Shown here: positions 16,999 to 27,253 of the stretch, one piece after another
How the letters are laid out: each line of letters opens with the position of its first letter
Numbering within the stretch: position 1 is the stretch's first letter
NCBI RefSeq assembly: GCF_903994035.1
Contig: NZ_CAJEWB010000002.1
Coordinates: 1 to 61,982, forward strand
Source: Phocicoccus pinnipedialis
GTDB lineage: Bacteria; Bacillota; Bacilli; Staphylococcales; Salinicoccaceae
DNA length: 61,982 bases
Reading direction: 5' to 3'
Translations under genes and position numbers: made by a program
Notes under the pieces: model-generated
Seen by the model: the letters and a program-made list of their open reading frames with translations, nothing else
Told to the model about the DNA's origin: nothing
Databases searched by the model: none

Positions 16999-18404
16999 AA
17001 GGAATTAATGAAGAGTGTGGCATTTTTGGTGTTTGGGGTCATGAAAAAGCAAGTGAACTCACGTACATTGCACTACACAGCCTACAGCACCGTGGTCAAA
17101 ATGGTGCAGGAATCGTTGCATCGAATGGAGAATTTCTATTCGGTGCACGCGGTTTAGGTTTACTAAACGAAGCGTTATCGACAGAACAAGTTAAATCTCT
17201 GAAGCCATTTCCAAATGCGATTGGACATGTTAGATATGCGACGAAAACTTCTAGTGAACTCGCAAACGTTCAGCCATTTCTATTCAAGAGCTATAGTGGA
17301 GATCTTGGACTTGCACATAATGGTAACTTTACGAATGCAATCCATCTTCGTAAAGCGTTAGAGTCAGAAGGTTCTATTTTCCAAACATCATCAGATATCG
17401 AGGTCTTCGCACATCTTTTAAAGCGTTCAAAGTCAAGAAATAAAAAGGGCAAAATCAAGAGCGCACTTCGTCAAATCAAAGGTGCCTATGCATTTGCGAT
17501 TCTTCATGAAGATTCACTCACAGTAGCATTAGACGATCACGGCGTACGTCCGCTTATGCTCGGCAAGATAGATGGGTGTTGGTGTGTTGCAAGTGAAACA
17601 TGTGCGTTCTCTGCAATAGGTGCCGAGTACATAAGAGATCTTGAACCGGGTGAACTCATCACGATCTCAGACGAGGGTATCGAATACGATCGCCATTCAT
17701 TCGTTGAGAACCCAAGCATGTGTTCAATGGAGTACATCTATTTCGCAAGAGCAGACTCTGAATTTAGACATCACTCGACTTATCGAATCAGAAAAGCCCT
17801 CGGTGAAGCATTGTCTGAAGAGATGAACGTAGATGCAGATATTGTCATCGGTGTACCGGATTCGTCACTTGCTGCAGCACGTGGATATGCAAATAAATCT
17901 GGCATTCCACATGAAGCGGGATTACTTAAGAATCGATATGTGGGTCGTACCTTTATCACACCTGGACAGGAAGCAAGAGAACGTGCAGTACGCATGAAGC
18001 TTTCTCCAGTAAGGGATATCGTTGAAGGTAAGAAAATCATCGTTATCGACGACTCGATCGTGCGTGGTACAACATCAAAATATATCGTTAAAGCATTAAG
18101 AAAAGCAGGAGCGAAAGAAGTGCATATGGGCGTATCGTCTCCTCCGTTAAAACATCCATGTTTCTACGGAATCGACGTATCAACTCATGCAGAAATTATC
18201 GCATCAAAAAAAACGACAGAAGAAATTAGAGATGAGATCGGTGCGGACTCACTGACTTACCTTTCAGTAGGAAAAATGCATGAAGTCTATCATAGCTTCG
18301 GATCACGTGGACAATGCGATGCATGTTTTACTGGAAACTATCCAATTGAAGTGGTTGACAACGTACTTCCACAAGTGAAAGAGCAAAAATCTAAAGGAGT
18401 TTAA
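16986..18404 (+). CDS. purF: Amidophosphoribosyltransferase PurF
   Basis: Committed step of purine synthesis: PRPP plus glutamine to phosphoribosylamine. The start is ATG 16986, because this gives the usual ten-residue propeptide before the catalytic N-terminal cysteine (Cys11, [11 protein letters not shown]). GGGGAGG at 16967 is the ribosome binding site. An N-terminal Ntn glutaminase domain ([17 protein letters not shown]) is followed by a PRTase domain with the PRPP loop [12 protein letters not shown]. The protein is 472 residues. The C-terminal [10 protein letters not shown] is the region that holds Fe-S ligands in Bacillus PurF. It overlaps purL by 13 bases. Confidence 0.96.
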   Translation: MYELKGINEECGIFGVWGHEKASELTYIALHSLQHRGQNGAGIVASNGEFLFGARGLGLLNEALSTEQVKSLKPFPNAIGHVRYATKTSSELANVQPFLFKSYSGDLGLAHNGNFTNAIHLRKALESEGSIFQTSSDIEVFAHLLKRSKSRNKKGKIKSALRQIKGAYAFAILHEDSLTVALDDHGVRPLMLGKIDGCWCVASETCAFSAIGAEYIRDLEPGELITISDEGIEYDRHSFVENPSMCSMEYIYFARADSEFRHHSTYRIRKALGEALSEEMNVDADIVIGVPDSSLAAARGYANKSGIPHEAGLLKNRYVGRTFITPGQEARERAVRMKLSPVRDIVEGKKIIVIDDSIVRGTTSKYIVKALRKAGAKEVHMGVSSPPLKHPCFYGIDVSTHAEIIASKKTTEEIRDEIGADSLTYLSVGKMHEVYHSFGSRGQCDACFTGNYPIEVVDNVLPQVKEQKSKGV

Positions 18405-18406
18405 TT

Positions 18407-19429
18407 ATGTCAGAGCAATATAAACAAGCAGGCGTTGATATTGAAGCAGGATATGAAGCTGTAAAGCAAATGAAGGTTCATGTTCAAAAAACAATGAGAA
18501 AAGAAGTCCTTGGTGGACTTGGCGGATTTGGTGCGGCATTTGATTTATCTGAACTCAATATGAAACATCCGATTTTAGTTTCAGGAACTGATGGAGTTGG
18601 TACAAAACTTGCACTTGCGATTGAGAGCGATAAACATGACACAATCGGTATCGATGCAGTTGCGATGTGTGTAAACGACATTTTAACAGTTGGTGCAGAA
18701 CCACTTTATTTCTTAGATTACATCGCGGTAAATAAAGTAATCCCTGAGCACGTTGCAGACATCGTTAAAGGGGTATCAGAAGGTTGCGTTCAATCAAACT
18801 GTGCACTGATCGGTGGGGAGACTGCTGAGATGGGAGACATGTACAAACCAGGTGACTACGACATCGCTGGATTTGCAGTTGGTGCAGTTGAAAAAGAAGA
18901 GTATGTTGATTTCGTAAATGTAAAAGCAGGAGATAAAATTATTGGTTTACCTTCAAGTGGTGTACATTCAAATGGTTTCTCTCTTGTTCGTAAAGTGTTA
19001 GCAGATAACAGAGTCGACTTTAACATGGATTTAGCGGGGAAACCTTTAATCGAAAGATTATTAGAACCAACGAAAATCTATGTAAAACCTGTTCTTGAAC
19101 TCAAGAAGCACGTCGCAATCAAATCAATGAGTCATATCACAGGTGGTGGATTCTATGAAAACGTACCACGTGCATTACCTGAAGGGTTAGGCGCGAAGAT
19201 TGATCTTTCTACTATTAAGATGCCTGTGGTGATTGACTGGTTACTTGAGACATCAAAGCTAAGTCAAGAAGAAGCGTATAACGTATTCAACATGGGAATT
19301 GGATACATGATTGTAGTAACAGAAGACGAAGCAGAAAAAGCAATCAATATCTTAAAAGAAAATGGTGAAGATGCCGTTTTAATCGGAGAAGTCATAGAAG
19401 GCGAAGGACTTGAGCTATATGGCAACTAA
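18407..19429 (+). CDS. purM: Phosphoribosylformylglycinamidine cyclo-ligase PurM (AIR synthetase)
   Basis: Closes FGAM to AIR using ATP. The 340 residues show the AIRS-family blocks [46 protein letters not shown] and [13 protein letters not shown]. The ATG lies nine bases after AAAGGAG, two bases beyond the purF stop. purN begins inside its last codons. Confidence 0.97.
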   Translation: MSEQYKQAGVDIEAGYEAVKQMKVHVQKTMRKEVLGGLGGFGAAFDLSELNMKHPILVSGTDGVGTKLALAIESDKHDTIGIDAVAMCVNDILTVGAEPLYFLDYIAVNKVIPEHVADIVKGVSEGCVQSNCALIGGETAEMGDMYKPGDYDIAGFAVGAVEKEEYVDFVNVKAGDKIIGLPSSGVHSNGFSLVRKVLADNRVDFNMDLAGKPLIERLLEPTKIYVKPVLELKKHVAIKSMSHITGGGFYENVPRALPEGLGAKIDLSTIKMPVVIDWLLETSKLSQEEAYNVFNMGIGYMIVVTEDEAEKAINILKENGEDAVLIGEVIEGEGLELYGN

Positions 19430-19979
19430 TGTCGCTATACTTGCCTCAGGTTCTGGTTCTAATTTCCAGAATATAGTACAGTCGGACCTTGATATCAGTA
19501 TCAAGGTCTTGATTGTAGATAATCCCCATGCTTACGCGATTGAACGCGCGAAAAATCTAGACGTTCCCTATCGAATTGTAGATAGAAAACAACATACAAA
19601 AGACTCATTTGAGAAAGAAATTCTCACGATACTTAAAGAGTATGAAGTGGAACTTATTGTCTTGGCAGGGTTCATGAAAATTTTGTCCCCTGATTTTATC
19701 AGTAAATATGAAGATAAAATCATCAATCTCCATCCGTCATTACTTCCGTCATTCAAGGGACGCGAAGGTATTAAAGACGCATTCGAATACGGCGTGAAAG
19801 TTACCGGTGTAACAGTGCATTATGTAGACAGCGGAATTGATACAGGAATGATTATCGCGCAAGAAGCCGTGATTATTGAAGATAAAGACACACTCGAAAC
19901 TCTTGAAGAAAAAATACATGAAGTAGAATATCGACTATATATTGAAGCCTTAAAAATGGTACTGGAGGAACGACAATGA
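19419..19979 (+). CDS. purN: Phosphoribosylglycinamide formyltransferase PurN
   Basis: Transfers a formyl group from 10-formyl-THF to GAR. About 186 residues from ATG 19419. [10 protein letters not shown] near residue 8 binds the phosphate, the catalytic region [12 protein letters not shown] is near residue 105, and the conserved [11 protein letters not shown] motif follows. It overlaps purM by 11 bases and purH by four (ATGA), which indicates translational coupling. Confidence 0.96.
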   Translation: MATNVAILASGSGSNFQNIVQSDLDISIKVLIVDNPHAYAIERAKNLDVPYRIVDRKQHTKDSFEKEILTILKEYEVELIVLAGFMKILSPDFISKYEDKIINLHPSLLPSFKGREGIKDAFEYGVKVTGVTVHYVDSGIDTGMIIAQEAVIIEDKDTLETLEEKIHEVEYRLYIEALKMVLEERQ

Positions 19980-21451
19980 AAGCTTTGTTAAGCGTATCTG
20001 ACAAGAGTGGACTCGATACTTTTGCCAGTGATTTAGTAAAAAACGGTTATGAACTATACTCAACAGGTGGAACGTTAAAGTTTTTAGAAGATAAAAATAT
20101 CCCAGTTAAAAGTGTGTTCGAACTGACTCAGTTTGAAGAAATCATGGATGGTCGTGTAAAGACATTACACCCAAGTGTTCATGGCGGAATCTTAGCGGAC
20201 AGAAGTAAACATGCTCATTTAGGAGATTTAAAACGTAACGGTATTGAACTCATCGACATGGTTGTTGTGAACCTTTATCCATTTGAAGAAACAGTGAAAG
20301 ATCCGAATGTAACGATTGAAGAAGCGATTGAAAACATCGATATTGGTGGACCGACGATGCTTCGTGCAGCAGCAAAGAACTACAAGCACGTGATTGCAGT
20401 TGTAGATCCCAACGATTATAAAGGGTTAATTTCTAGAATCGAAACGAACGATGTGACGGAAGACTACAGAAAAGAACTTATGATTAAAGTGTTTAGTCAT
20501 ACAAATAATTATGATCAAGCGATTGTGAACTTTTTTAGTCAGAATGAAAAGACCCTTCGCTACGGTGAGAACCCGCAACAGACTGCGAAATATGTGAAGA
20601 CATCAAATGAAAAGAACACGATTTTAAATGCGAAAATCTTAAACGGTAAAGAACTTTCATACAATAACTTACGTGACGCAGATAGTGCATATCTTTTGGC
20701 CCGTAAATTTACGAAACCAGCGGCAGTTGCTGTAAAACACATGAACCCATGTGGTGTTGGTGTCGGAGAAACGATTCACGAAGCATACATGAATGCATAT
20801 GAAGCGGACACTCAATCAATATTCGGGGGTATCGTTGCACTGAACAAAGAAGTAGACTTAGAGACAGCTCAAGAGCTATCTAAGATTTTCCTGGAAGTGA
20901 TTATTGCTCCAAAATACACGGCAGCAGCACTCGAACTATTACAAGAAAAGAAAAACCTACGTGTACTAGAAGTTGACTTCACTGAGAACTTTAACGACGA
21001 TGAAATCGTGAGCGTATCGGGTGGCTATCTCGTTCAATCAAGAGACGCAGAACACCTAAATTTAGACGACATTAAAGTTGTAACGAAAGTACAGCCTACA
21101 GATGAACAGCTCACAGCGATGACTCTCGCATGGGAAGTTGTGAAGCACGTTAAATCTAACGCAATCGTTTTAGCAAATGATAAACAAACTGTTGGTATCG
21201 GTGCAGGACAAATGAACCGTGTAGGTGCGCTTAAGATTGCGATTGAACGCGCAGTCGAAATGGGCGACAATGTTGTAATGGCAAGTGATGGATTCTTCCC
21301 TATGCCGGACTCCGTAGAAACTGCAGATAAAGCGGGTATCAAGGCGATTATTCAACCGGGTGGTTCTAAGCGAGATCAAGAATCTATTGATTACTGTGAC
21401 GCACATGGCATGGCAATGGTATTTACTGGAAAACGTCATTTCAAACATTAA
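19976..21451 (+). CDS. purH: Bifunctional AICAR transformylase/IMP cyclohydrolase PurH
   Basis: Last two steps to IMP. At 491 residues it is the usual bifunctional form: an N-terminal MGS-like IMP cyclohydrolase domain ([13 protein letters not shown] near residue 60) and a C-terminal AICAR transformylase domain with RYGENPQQ and the catalytic KHMNPCG (about residues 254-260). The C-terminus [11 protein letters not shown] is typical. The ATG overlaps the purN stop, and GGAGG lies at the right distance inside purN. Confidence 0.97.
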   Translation: MKALLSVSDKSGLDTFASDLVKNGYELYSTGGTLKFLEDKNIPVKSVFELTQFEEIMDGRVKTLHPSVHGGILADRSKHAHLGDLKRNGIELIDMVVVNLYPFEETVKDPNVTIEEAIENIDIGGPTMLRAAAKNYKHVIAVVDPNDYKGLISRIETNDVTEDYRKELMIKVFSHTNNYDQAIVNFFSQNEKTLRYGENPQQTAKYVKTSNEKNTILNAKILNGKELSYNNLRDADSAYLLARKFTKPAAVAVKHMNPCGVGVGETIHEAYMNAYEADTQSIFGGIVALNKEVDLETAQELSKIFLEVIIAPKYTAAALELLQEKKNLRVLEVDFTENFNDDEIVSVSGGYLVQSRDAEHLNLDDIKVVTKVQPTDEQLTAMTLAWEVVKHVKSNAIVLANDKQTVGIGAGQMNRVGALKIAIERAVEMGDNVVMASDGFFPMPDSVETADKAGIKAIIQPGGSKRDQESIDYCDAHGMAMVFTGKRHFKH

Positions 21452-21460
21452 GGAGAAATT

Positions 21461-22705
21461 ATGAACACTTTAGTTATTGGAAGCGGCGGACGAGAAGCTG
21501 CAATTGTTAAGGCATTAGCAAGATCAAAGCATAGTAATAAAATATTTATTCTCAACGGTAACGATGGTGTGACTGAAGCGGAATGTGTAACGGATATCGA
21601 CATGAGCGATCACCAAAAAATTGGTGAATTCGCACGAGATAATAAGGTTGACTGGGTGTTTATCGGACCAGAAGCACCACTATCTGAAGGACTAACAGAC
21701 ACACTAGAAGGCGACTTTAGACTTAAAGTTTTTGGTCCACGTAAATATGAAGCTCAGATGGAATCATCCAAAGCATTCACTAAAGCACTCATGGAGAAAT
21801 ACGATATTCCGACAGCGACACACAAGACATTCATGAGCGTCGAGGAGTCAAAAGCATATTTAAAAACTACGGATTTTCCGATTGTACTTAAGAAAGATGG
21901 ACTCGCAGCAGGTAAGGGTGTAATTATCGCACACACATTAGAAGAAGCGTTAAACGGAGTCGACGCACTGCAATCAGAAAACGAAGAACTCGTTATAGAA
22001 GAATTCTTAGACGGCGATGAATTCAGTCTGATGGTGTTTGTGAACGGTGACACATTCATTCCATTCAGTATTATCGCGCAAGACCACAAGCGTGCATATG
22101 ACGGAGATAAAGGCCCGAACACTGGTGGTATGGGTGTTTACGCACCGGTTGACTACATCGAACAGAAGTTTGTTGACGAAGCTGTTGAAAAAATAGTTAA
22201 GCCAACGGTGGACGCGATGGTATCTGAAGGCATGAACTATTTTGGCGTACTTTATCTTGGTGCGATTGTGACGCAAGATGGCGTGAAAACGATTGAGTAT
22301 AATGCGCGTCTAGGTGATCCGGAAGCACAAGTATTGCTCGATCTGATGGAAAGCGATCTGTTAGAGGTGTTAATGAATCTAGATGAAAAGAAAGAGACCA
22401 AGCTTTCATTCAGAGATGAATATGTTGTTGGAGTAATGCTTGCGTCAAAGAATTATCCAGACACGCCAGAACTCGGCAATGAAGTTGTGATACCTGAAAG
22501 TATTCAAGACGACTGCGTTATTAGCGCCTTGAAGAGAACAGACGATAACACGTTTGTGACGAGCGGCGGACGCACAGTACTTGTGCTCGGACGCGGACAA
22601 ACGATTGAAGATGCGAAGACAGATGCATATAAAAAAGTCGAACAAATCGAATTTGAAAACGATGCCGTGTTTTATCGTAAGGATATTGGACATCGGGCAT
22701 TCTAG
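21461..22705 (+). CDS. purD: Phosphoribosylamine-glycine ligase PurD
   Basis: An ATP-grasp ligase joining phosphoribosylamine and glycine. The 414 residues show VIGSGGREAAI at the N-terminus (most homologues have GREHA here), VLKKDGLAAGKGV near residue 145, and the metal/nucleotide region EYNARLGDPE near 280. The ATG follows AAGGAG at a short distance from the purH stop. It is the last gene of the pur operon; the next clear hairpin is at 22875. Confidence 0.96.
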   Translation: MNTLVIGSGGREAAIVKALARSKHSNKIFILNGNDGVTEAECVTDIDMSDHQKIGEFARDNKVDWVFIGPEAPLSEGLTDTLEGDFRLKVFGPRKYEAQMESSKAFTKALMEKYDIPTATHKTFMSVEESKAYLKTTDFPIVLKKDGLAAGKGVIIAHTLEEALNGVDALQSENEELVIEEFLDGDEFSLMVFVNGDTFIPFSIIAQDHKRAYDGDKGPNTGGMGVYAPVDYIEQKFVDEAVEKIVKPTVDAMVSEGMNYFGVLYLGAIVTQDGVKTIEYNARLGDPEAQVLLDLMESDLLEVLMNLDEKKETKLSFRDEYVVGVMLASKNYPDTPELGNEVVIPESIQDDCVISALKRTDDNTFVTSGGRTVLVLGRGQTIEDAKTDAYKKVEQIEFENDAVFYRKDIGHRAF

Positions 22706-22874
22706 TGGAGATTAATTAGGTCGTTGTGCAGAAAGATTTAACGCTGTTTGGAAATCAAACTCATAACAATATAATTGAATAGAGCGCATGAATTTGAAAT
22801 ACTTTGAAGAGTAGACACAACATGGCATGATACACCAAGATATGCACATAGAAAAAGTAAATAATAGACTATAA

Positions 22875-22918
22875 AAATTCCCCTCCCTTTAGACTTTTGT
22901 CTAAAGGGAGGGGAATTT
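22875..22918 (-). terminator. 20-bp perfect hairpin, terminator of the minus-strand small membrane gene (possibly also of the pur operon)
   Basis: A perfect 20-bp inverted repeat (plus arm 22875-22894 with CCCCTCCC core, loop TTTT, complementary arm 22899-22918). The U-tract is clear only on the minus strand, where TTTTTATAG follows the GC-rich part; on the plus strand the continuation ATGTATTTAAAC is not T-rich. The 170 bases between the purD stop and this hairpin hold no gene that I can see. Confidence 0.75.
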
Positions 22919-22930
22919 ATGTATTTAAAC

Positions 22931-23209
22931 TTATCTTACGTGTGCTTTAGTTTCTGGGTTTAAAAATCCTTTGGTATGGTAAATTATACCTGCGATTAGT
23001 GCAAGAGGCACAATTACTAAGATTAGGAAGAATAATGAACCACCTAATTCTCTAAGTCCAAAGTTAGTGAAAAATCCTTCATCGACTGCGTCTAGTAACG
23101 GTGGTAAGAAACCGAAATAGTAAATTGCACAAAGTACTACTAAGGTAAAGAGGTAAAATACTAAATTTGTTAAATGATATGGTTTTGTATCTCTATCAAA
23201 TTTGAACAT
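22931..23209 (-). CDS. Small membrane protein, two transmembrane segments, unknown function
   Basis: I do not recognise this 92-residue protein. It has a short charged N-terminus (KFDRDTKPYHL), a first hydrophobic segment at about residues 14-38, an acidic loop (DAVDEGFFTNFG) and a second hydrophobic segment at about 54-78, ending in a basic tail. The minus-strand ATG is preceded by AAGGAGT at nine bases, a convincing ribosome binding site. It is monocistronic, convergent with the pur operon and divergent from the acetyltransferase at 23317; an inverted repeat sits in the divergent region. Confidence 0.7.
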   Translation of the reverse strand: MFKFDRDTKPYHLTNLVFYLFTLVVLCAIYYFGFLPPLLDAVDEGFFTNFGLRELGGSLFFLILVIVPLALIAGIIYHTKGFLNPETKAHVR

Positions 23210-23245
23210 TTGTCAAACTCCTTACTATATTAATCTATTAAAACG

Positions 23246-23275
23246 CTTTACATATATGTATAATACCATGTAAAG
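23246..23275. repeat. Inverted repeat in a divergent promoter region
   Basis: CTTTACAT (23246-23253) and ATGTAAAG (23268-23275) form an 8-bp inverted repeat with 14 bases between. The plus-strand TATAAT (23259-23264) lies between the arms. It could be a repressor operator serving both flanking genes. No regulator family is suggested by the sequence. Confidence 0.35.
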
Positions 23276-23316
23276 AGTATAAATTAAAACACTTATTTAA
23301 AAAGGAAGTATGATCT

Positions 23317-23820
23317 ATGGGAATAAGACAAGGTAAAGAGTCCGATATTCACACCATAATGGATATTAAGAATCGTGTCGCTAAAGTAATGCAAAAGTCT
23401 GGAAATCCACAATGGAATGCGGATTATCCAAATGAAGACGTTTTCTTAAAAGATATCAAAGAACGTTCTTTATATGTATATGAGGAAGAAGGGGAAGTTC
23501 TAGGCTTTATTGTTGCTGATGATAACCATGCCTATGAATATGACGATATCCCTTGGGAACTGACTCGACTTGATAGTATTGCATTCCATAGAGCAGCAGT
23601 AGATCCAGATGTACAATCAAAGGGTATCGCATCAAGACTTATGGAAAATGCAGAAGAGATGTTTAAAGAAAAAGGGTATCTCGGAGTACATTCTGATACG
23701 TCAATCGAAAATATACCGATGCAACGTTTATTTGAAAAACGTGGATATGAATATCGCGGTAAGTTAAATTTACATGGCAGATTAGACCGTTGGTACGTTG
23801 CTTATGAAAAGGTGTTTTAA
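23317..23820 (+). CDS. GNAT-family N-acetyltransferase
   Basis: A probable acetyl-CoA-dependent acetyltransferase with unknown acceptor. The 167 residues carry the GNAT core: a beta strand with SIAFHRAAVDPDVQSKGIASRLM holding the acetyl-CoA pyrophosphate loop (Q-x-x-G-x-A near residue 107), then RLFEKRGYEYRG near residue 145. AAAGGAAG precedes the ATG. It precedes the symporter gene by 28 bases on the same strand, so the two may be cotranscribed. Confidence 0.87.
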   Translation: MGIRQGKESDIHTIMDIKNRVAKVMQKSGNPQWNADYPNEDVFLKDIKERSLYVYEEEGEVLGFIVADDNHAYEYDDIPWELTRLDSIAFHRAAVDPDVQSKGIASRLMENAEEMFKEKGYLGVHSDTSIENIPMQRLFEKRGYEYRGKLNLHGRLDRWYVAYEKVF

Positions 23821-23848
23821 GGATACGCTTATATAAAGGAGGAGTAAT

Positions 23849-25045
23849 GTGAAACTCTTAGGTAAGTTAATTGCAGGTATTGTTATTGGTATTTTAGTAG
23901 GCGGAGGTTATTATTTAACTTCTGATGGTACGACAGCTCAATCAATTATGGAAATAATTGCACGTCTATTTGTCACGATGCAATCAGTGCTTGGTTCGTT
24001 TATTTTCTTCTTGATTCCACTAATCATTTTATTCTTTATTGCAGATGGTATTTCATCTATTGGAACTGGATCAGGGAAAGTGGTTGGAGCAACGATCGGT
24101 GTTGCATATGTATCAACGATTTGTGCAGGCTTACTTGCATACTTCGTCGCTCGATTCATCATGCCAATCGTAACAAGCGGTGGATCGGTGCCTGAGGAAG
24201 CAGAAGGCATCAAAACATTCTTAGAATTTGATATTCCACCACCAATGGATATCTTAACAGCATTAGTTCTTGCATTTTCACTGGGAATTGTTATGAATAT
24301 CTTAAAAGCTGAAACGATGAAAACATGGGTACACCAAGGTAAAGAAATCGTTGAGTTCTTAATTGAACGCGTAGTTATTCGTATTCTACCATTCTACATC
24401 GCAGGTGTTTTCGCTGGAATGGCAGCAACAGGAACTGTATTTGAAACACTTTCGGTATTTGGAGTTGTATTACTCGTTGCAGTAATCTTACACTGGATAT
24501 GGCTTGTTATTCAGTACACAATCGCAGGAAGTTTACTTGGAAAGAATCCTTTTAAGATGCTTGGTACAATGATTCCTGCATACGTTACGGCACTTGGTAC
24601 AATGAGCAGTGCGGCAACGATCACTGTTACGTTACCAAAAACGAAAGAGGCAGGCATTCGTGAGAAGATTGCAAACTTCGTTATTCCGCTTGGAGCAACG
24701 ATTCATCTTTCTGGATCTACTATCACAATCACAGCGTGTTCTGTAGCGGTAATGAGCGTTATGCCAGGATTTGAAGTTGTCGGTGTTGGTAAGATGATTG
24801 GGTTTATCTTACTTCTTGGTATTGTAATGGTAGCAGCTCCTGGGGTTCCAGGTGGAGCAATTATGGCAGCGAGCGGTATTTTAGTATCACAACTTGGCTT
24901 TAGTGAAGCAGCTGTTGCATTCATGATTGCACTATACATTGCACAAGATAGCTTTGGTACAGCAGCAAATATTACTGGTGACGGAGCAATCGCGGGTATC
25001 ATAGACAAGTACGAAAGCACATTAAATAAAAAAGATAGAGTTTAA
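23849..25045 (+). CDS. Dicarboxylate/amino acid:cation (SDF/DAACS) symporter
   Basis: An integral membrane, sodium- or proton-coupled carrier for a dicarboxylate or amino acid. The 398 residues have about eight hydrophobic segments, a re-entrant serine-rich region (TMSSAATITVTLP near residue 252), a second hairpin region HLSGSTITITACS and the SFGTAANITGDG segment near the C-terminus, all characteristic of the glutamate-transporter fold. The start is GTG 23849 after AAAGGAGG. A terminator follows. The substrate cannot be named from sequence alone. Confidence 0.88.
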   Translation: MKLLGKLIAGIVIGILVGGGYYLTSDGTTAQSIMEIIARLFVTMQSVLGSFIFFLIPLIILFFIADGISSIGTGSGKVVGATIGVAYVSTICAGLLAYFVARFIMPIVTSGGSVPEEAEGIKTFLEFDIPPPMDILTALVLAFSLGIVMNILKAETMKTWVHQGKEIVEFLIERVVIRILPFYIAGVFAGMAATGTVFETLSVFGVVLLVAVILHWIWLVIQYTIAGSLLGKNPFKMLGTMIPAYVTALGTMSSAATITVTLPKTKEAGIREKIANFVIPLGATIHLSGSTITITACSVAVMSVMPGFEVVGVGKMIGFILLLGIVMVAAPGVPGGAIMAASGILVSQLGFSEAAVAFMIALYIAQDSFGTAANITGDGAIAGIIDKYESTLNKKDRV

Positions 25046-25051
25046 TCAATC

Positions 25052-25079
25052 GGTCTCAGTGATTACTGGGGCCTTTTTT
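25052..25079 (+). terminator. Terminator after the symporter gene
   Basis: GGTCTCAGT / ACTGGGGCC pair (two G-T pairs) around loop GATT, followed by TTTTTT. Confidence 0.85.
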
Positions 25080-25135
25080 GGTATAATCTATTAATGGTAA
25101 TTGATTGATATATATATAATATAAGGACGTTGAAG

Positions 25136-26281
25136 ATGAAGGGGTTAATTTATTTTATAATCGTTATCTGTTTCCTAGACTTATTTGTCCAACTACCTGT
25201 TGTGACACCGTTCGCAATGTCTCTAGGTGCAGATGAATTCACTGCAAGCATCGTTGTTGCTACATACTCAGTTACAAACTTGCTCGGTAATATTATAGGT
25301 GGGTATTTATCTGACAAAGTAGGGCGTAAAAAGACATTGCTATTTGGTATGTTCTTACAAGTAATCATCATCAGTATTTATGTGAGTACACCGTCAATCC
25401 CAGTTTTAATCGGAATCCGTGCGATACACGGATTTACGAGTGGGACATTGACGCCAGCGGCATTTAGCTTAGTACAGGATATTTCTAGACGACAAGCAAT
25501 TGGTAAATCAATGGCATTTACAGGAGTTGCAATTGGTACAGCAGCAGTAGTGGGACCAGCGATGGGTGGAATCATTTCATCTAAAGCAAGCTATGAGACA
25601 CTATACATGGTGCTTGCAGGTATCTATGTAGTTGGATTCTTATTAACAGCATACGGTACGAAAGAGAGCTCGACAGTAGAGTCGAGAAAATCATCGAGTG
25701 AGACATCTTGGATTACATTACTAAAGAGACGTACACTAAATGTTTCATATCTGTCATCACTCGCACTAATGACATCTATGGGAGCATTATCTTTTGCGCT
25801 TCCGTTAAAGACAATAGAACTTGGACTCGACGATCACGTCACAGGTGCGCTATTAAGTGTATTTGGAATCACAGCGGTAATTATATTTGGCACGCCATTA
25901 AACAGAATGTACACAGACGTTTCAGCATTAAAACTTATTGAAATCGGGATTTTAGTCATCACAATATCGATGATTTGTATTCACTTTGCAACGTCATTAT
26001 CGTTCATGTATTTGACGCTCGCGCTCTACGGATGTGGATATGCCCTCGTTTTCCCATCCATGAATAAGATTATTGGACAGTTCGCCAATATGAGTGAACG
26101 TGGAAAAGCAAACGGAATTTTTTACAGTTACTTTTCACTTGGTTCAGTTGTCGGATCTACTCTTGCAGGGTACTTCACAACACTATTCGGACTGCCGTTT
26201 CTCAGTATGGCAATCGTAATGATTGTTTTATTTTTAATCCTATTCATTTTAGGAAGAAACATAAACTTTAAAGAAGTGTAG
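25136..26281 (+). CDS. Major facilitator superfamily transporter (drug-efflux-like)
   Basis: An inner-membrane MFS carrier of 381 residues with about 12 hydrophobic segments. Motif A is visible as GGYLSDKVGRKKT (about residues 60-72) and a motif C-like GVAIGTAAVVGPAMGG near residue 135, which points to antiport of drugs or metabolites. ATG 25136 follows AAGGA at eight bases; a TTG two codons upstream lacks spacing. It precedes the Rossmann-fold gene by 14 bases. Substrate unknown. Confidence 0.85.
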   Translation: MKGLIYFIIVICFLDLFVQLPVVTPFAMSLGADEFTASIVVATYSVTNLLGNIIGGYLSDKVGRKKTLLFGMFLQVIIISIYVSTPSIPVLIGIRAIHGFTSGTLTPAAFSLVQDISRRQAIGKSMAFTGVAIGTAAVVGPAMGGIISSKASYETLYMVLAGIYVVGFLLTAYGTKESSTVESRKSSSETSWITLLKRRTLNVSYLSSLALMTSMGALSFALPLKTIELGLDDHVTGALLSVFGITAVIIFGTPLNRMYTDVSALKLIEIGILVITISMICIHFATSLSFMYLTLALYGCGYALVFPSMNKIIGQFANMSERGKANGIFYSYFSLGSVVGSTLAGYFTTLFGLPFLSMAIVMIVLFLILFILGRNINFKEV

Positions 26282-26295
26282 GTGAACGTGAAACT

Positions 26296-27201
26296 ATGGC
26301 GAAGATACTTCTAATGGGTGTGTATGGAGAAGTCGGTCAGTCTCTGTATGACTCTTTAAAAGAGAATAACGAAATTTATGCATTTATTAATCCAGATAAA
26401 CCCAGTCTATTCCATGAAATCAATTGGTTAGATCTTGATTTTTATGAGCTAGATGACATGAGAGAAGCAGTAGCTCATATGGATATCGTCATCTTTCATG
26501 AAGACCCAATTATGAGATTTGCGCGACTTAACCAAGGGCGATTCGATACATTTTTACAACTCATTGCGGATAACTTAGGTCGCGCTGCTGAAGCATCTAC
26601 TGTAAAGCAGATTATTTATGTATCTGAAGAGATTGAACACGAAGAAGTTAAAGAAATTTTAAGTGCATATCAAACACCAGTGACGCACACGAATACGAAA
26701 ATACTGCGTTATGGAAAGAGCTTGAAATATAAAAATCCTTCCAACCATACAATGCGTAGCGCACAGCGCGCCCATATTCCGGACGGCTGGACTCTAGAAG
26801 ACGTTGCCAAATATTACTTCAAATGGTTAGACACAATCGTGTTTGGCGTTGTCGAAATTGAAGTATATGATGATACGATTGAAATCACATTTCCTACTTT
26901 AGATAAAGCCATGCTCATCATGGAGAGGGATAGAGAAAACGAAGAAGAACGCATGGTCCTTCTTAAAGTTGTTGGTGGCTCGCTTCTAGAAAAAGGTACA
27001 GAAGCGAAATTTGAATTTAGAGCATTACCAGATAATAAAACATTCATCATGATGCTTCATGACTTTAAATCACGTCTACCATGGACAATCTACAAGATGA
27101 CTCAAGCACCACTACACGGACTGGTATCAAGAATTTATCAAGTGGAAATGGTCATTAATAATACTTTGTTAGAAGAAAATCAAAAAAATAAACCAGAATA
27201 G
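26296..27201 (+). CDS. Rossmann-fold NAD(P)-binding protein with an unassigned C-terminal domain
   Basis: The 301 residues begin with a nucleotide-binding signature GVYGEVGQS (G-x-x-G-x-x-G, residues 8-14), like NAD-dependent epimerases or atypical SDR proteins, but I see no YxxxK catalytic pair. From about residue 180 there is a different beta-rich region ([31 protein letters not shown]) that I do not recognise. The start follows TAGGTGAACGTG. It is 14 bases downstream of the MFS gene and probably in one operon with it. An NAD(P)-binding sensor or reductase is possible; the function is open. Confidence 0.65.
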   Translation: MAKILLMGVYGEVGQSLYDSLKENNEIYAFINPDKPSLFHEINWLDLDFYELDDMREAVAHMDIVIFHEDPIMRFARLNQGRFDTFLQLIADNLGRAAEASTVKQIIYVSEEIEHEEVKEILSAYQTPVTHTNTKILRYGKSLKYKNPSNHTMRSAQRAHIPDGWTLEDVAKYYFKWLDTIVFGVVEIEVYDDTIEITFPTLDKAMLIMERDRENEEERMVLLKVVGGSLLEKGTEAKFEFRALPDNKTFIMMLHDFKSRLPWTIYKMTQAPLHGLVSRIYQVEMVINNTLLEENQKNKPE

Positions 27202-27210
27202 CCTATGTTT

Positions 27211-27219
27211 TGGTATAAT
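27211..27219 (+). promoter_or_regulatory. Extended -10 promoter of the yebC-like gene
   Basis: TGGTATAAT is a TG-extended consensus -10 located 35 bases before the chosen start; no good -35 is visible. Confidence 0.55.
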
Positions 27220-27253
27220 TAAACAGTTAAATTTGGAAGTAAGGAAGATGAGA

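Noticed and set aside
23236-23256. cre site around AAAACGCTTTACA
   Set aside because: Three mismatches at conserved CcpA positions.
23210-23300. SigB-like promoter for the small membrane protein at 22931
   Set aside because: GTTTTA and TGGTATT are present on the minus strand, but the spacer is 17 bp and the GGG is incomplete.
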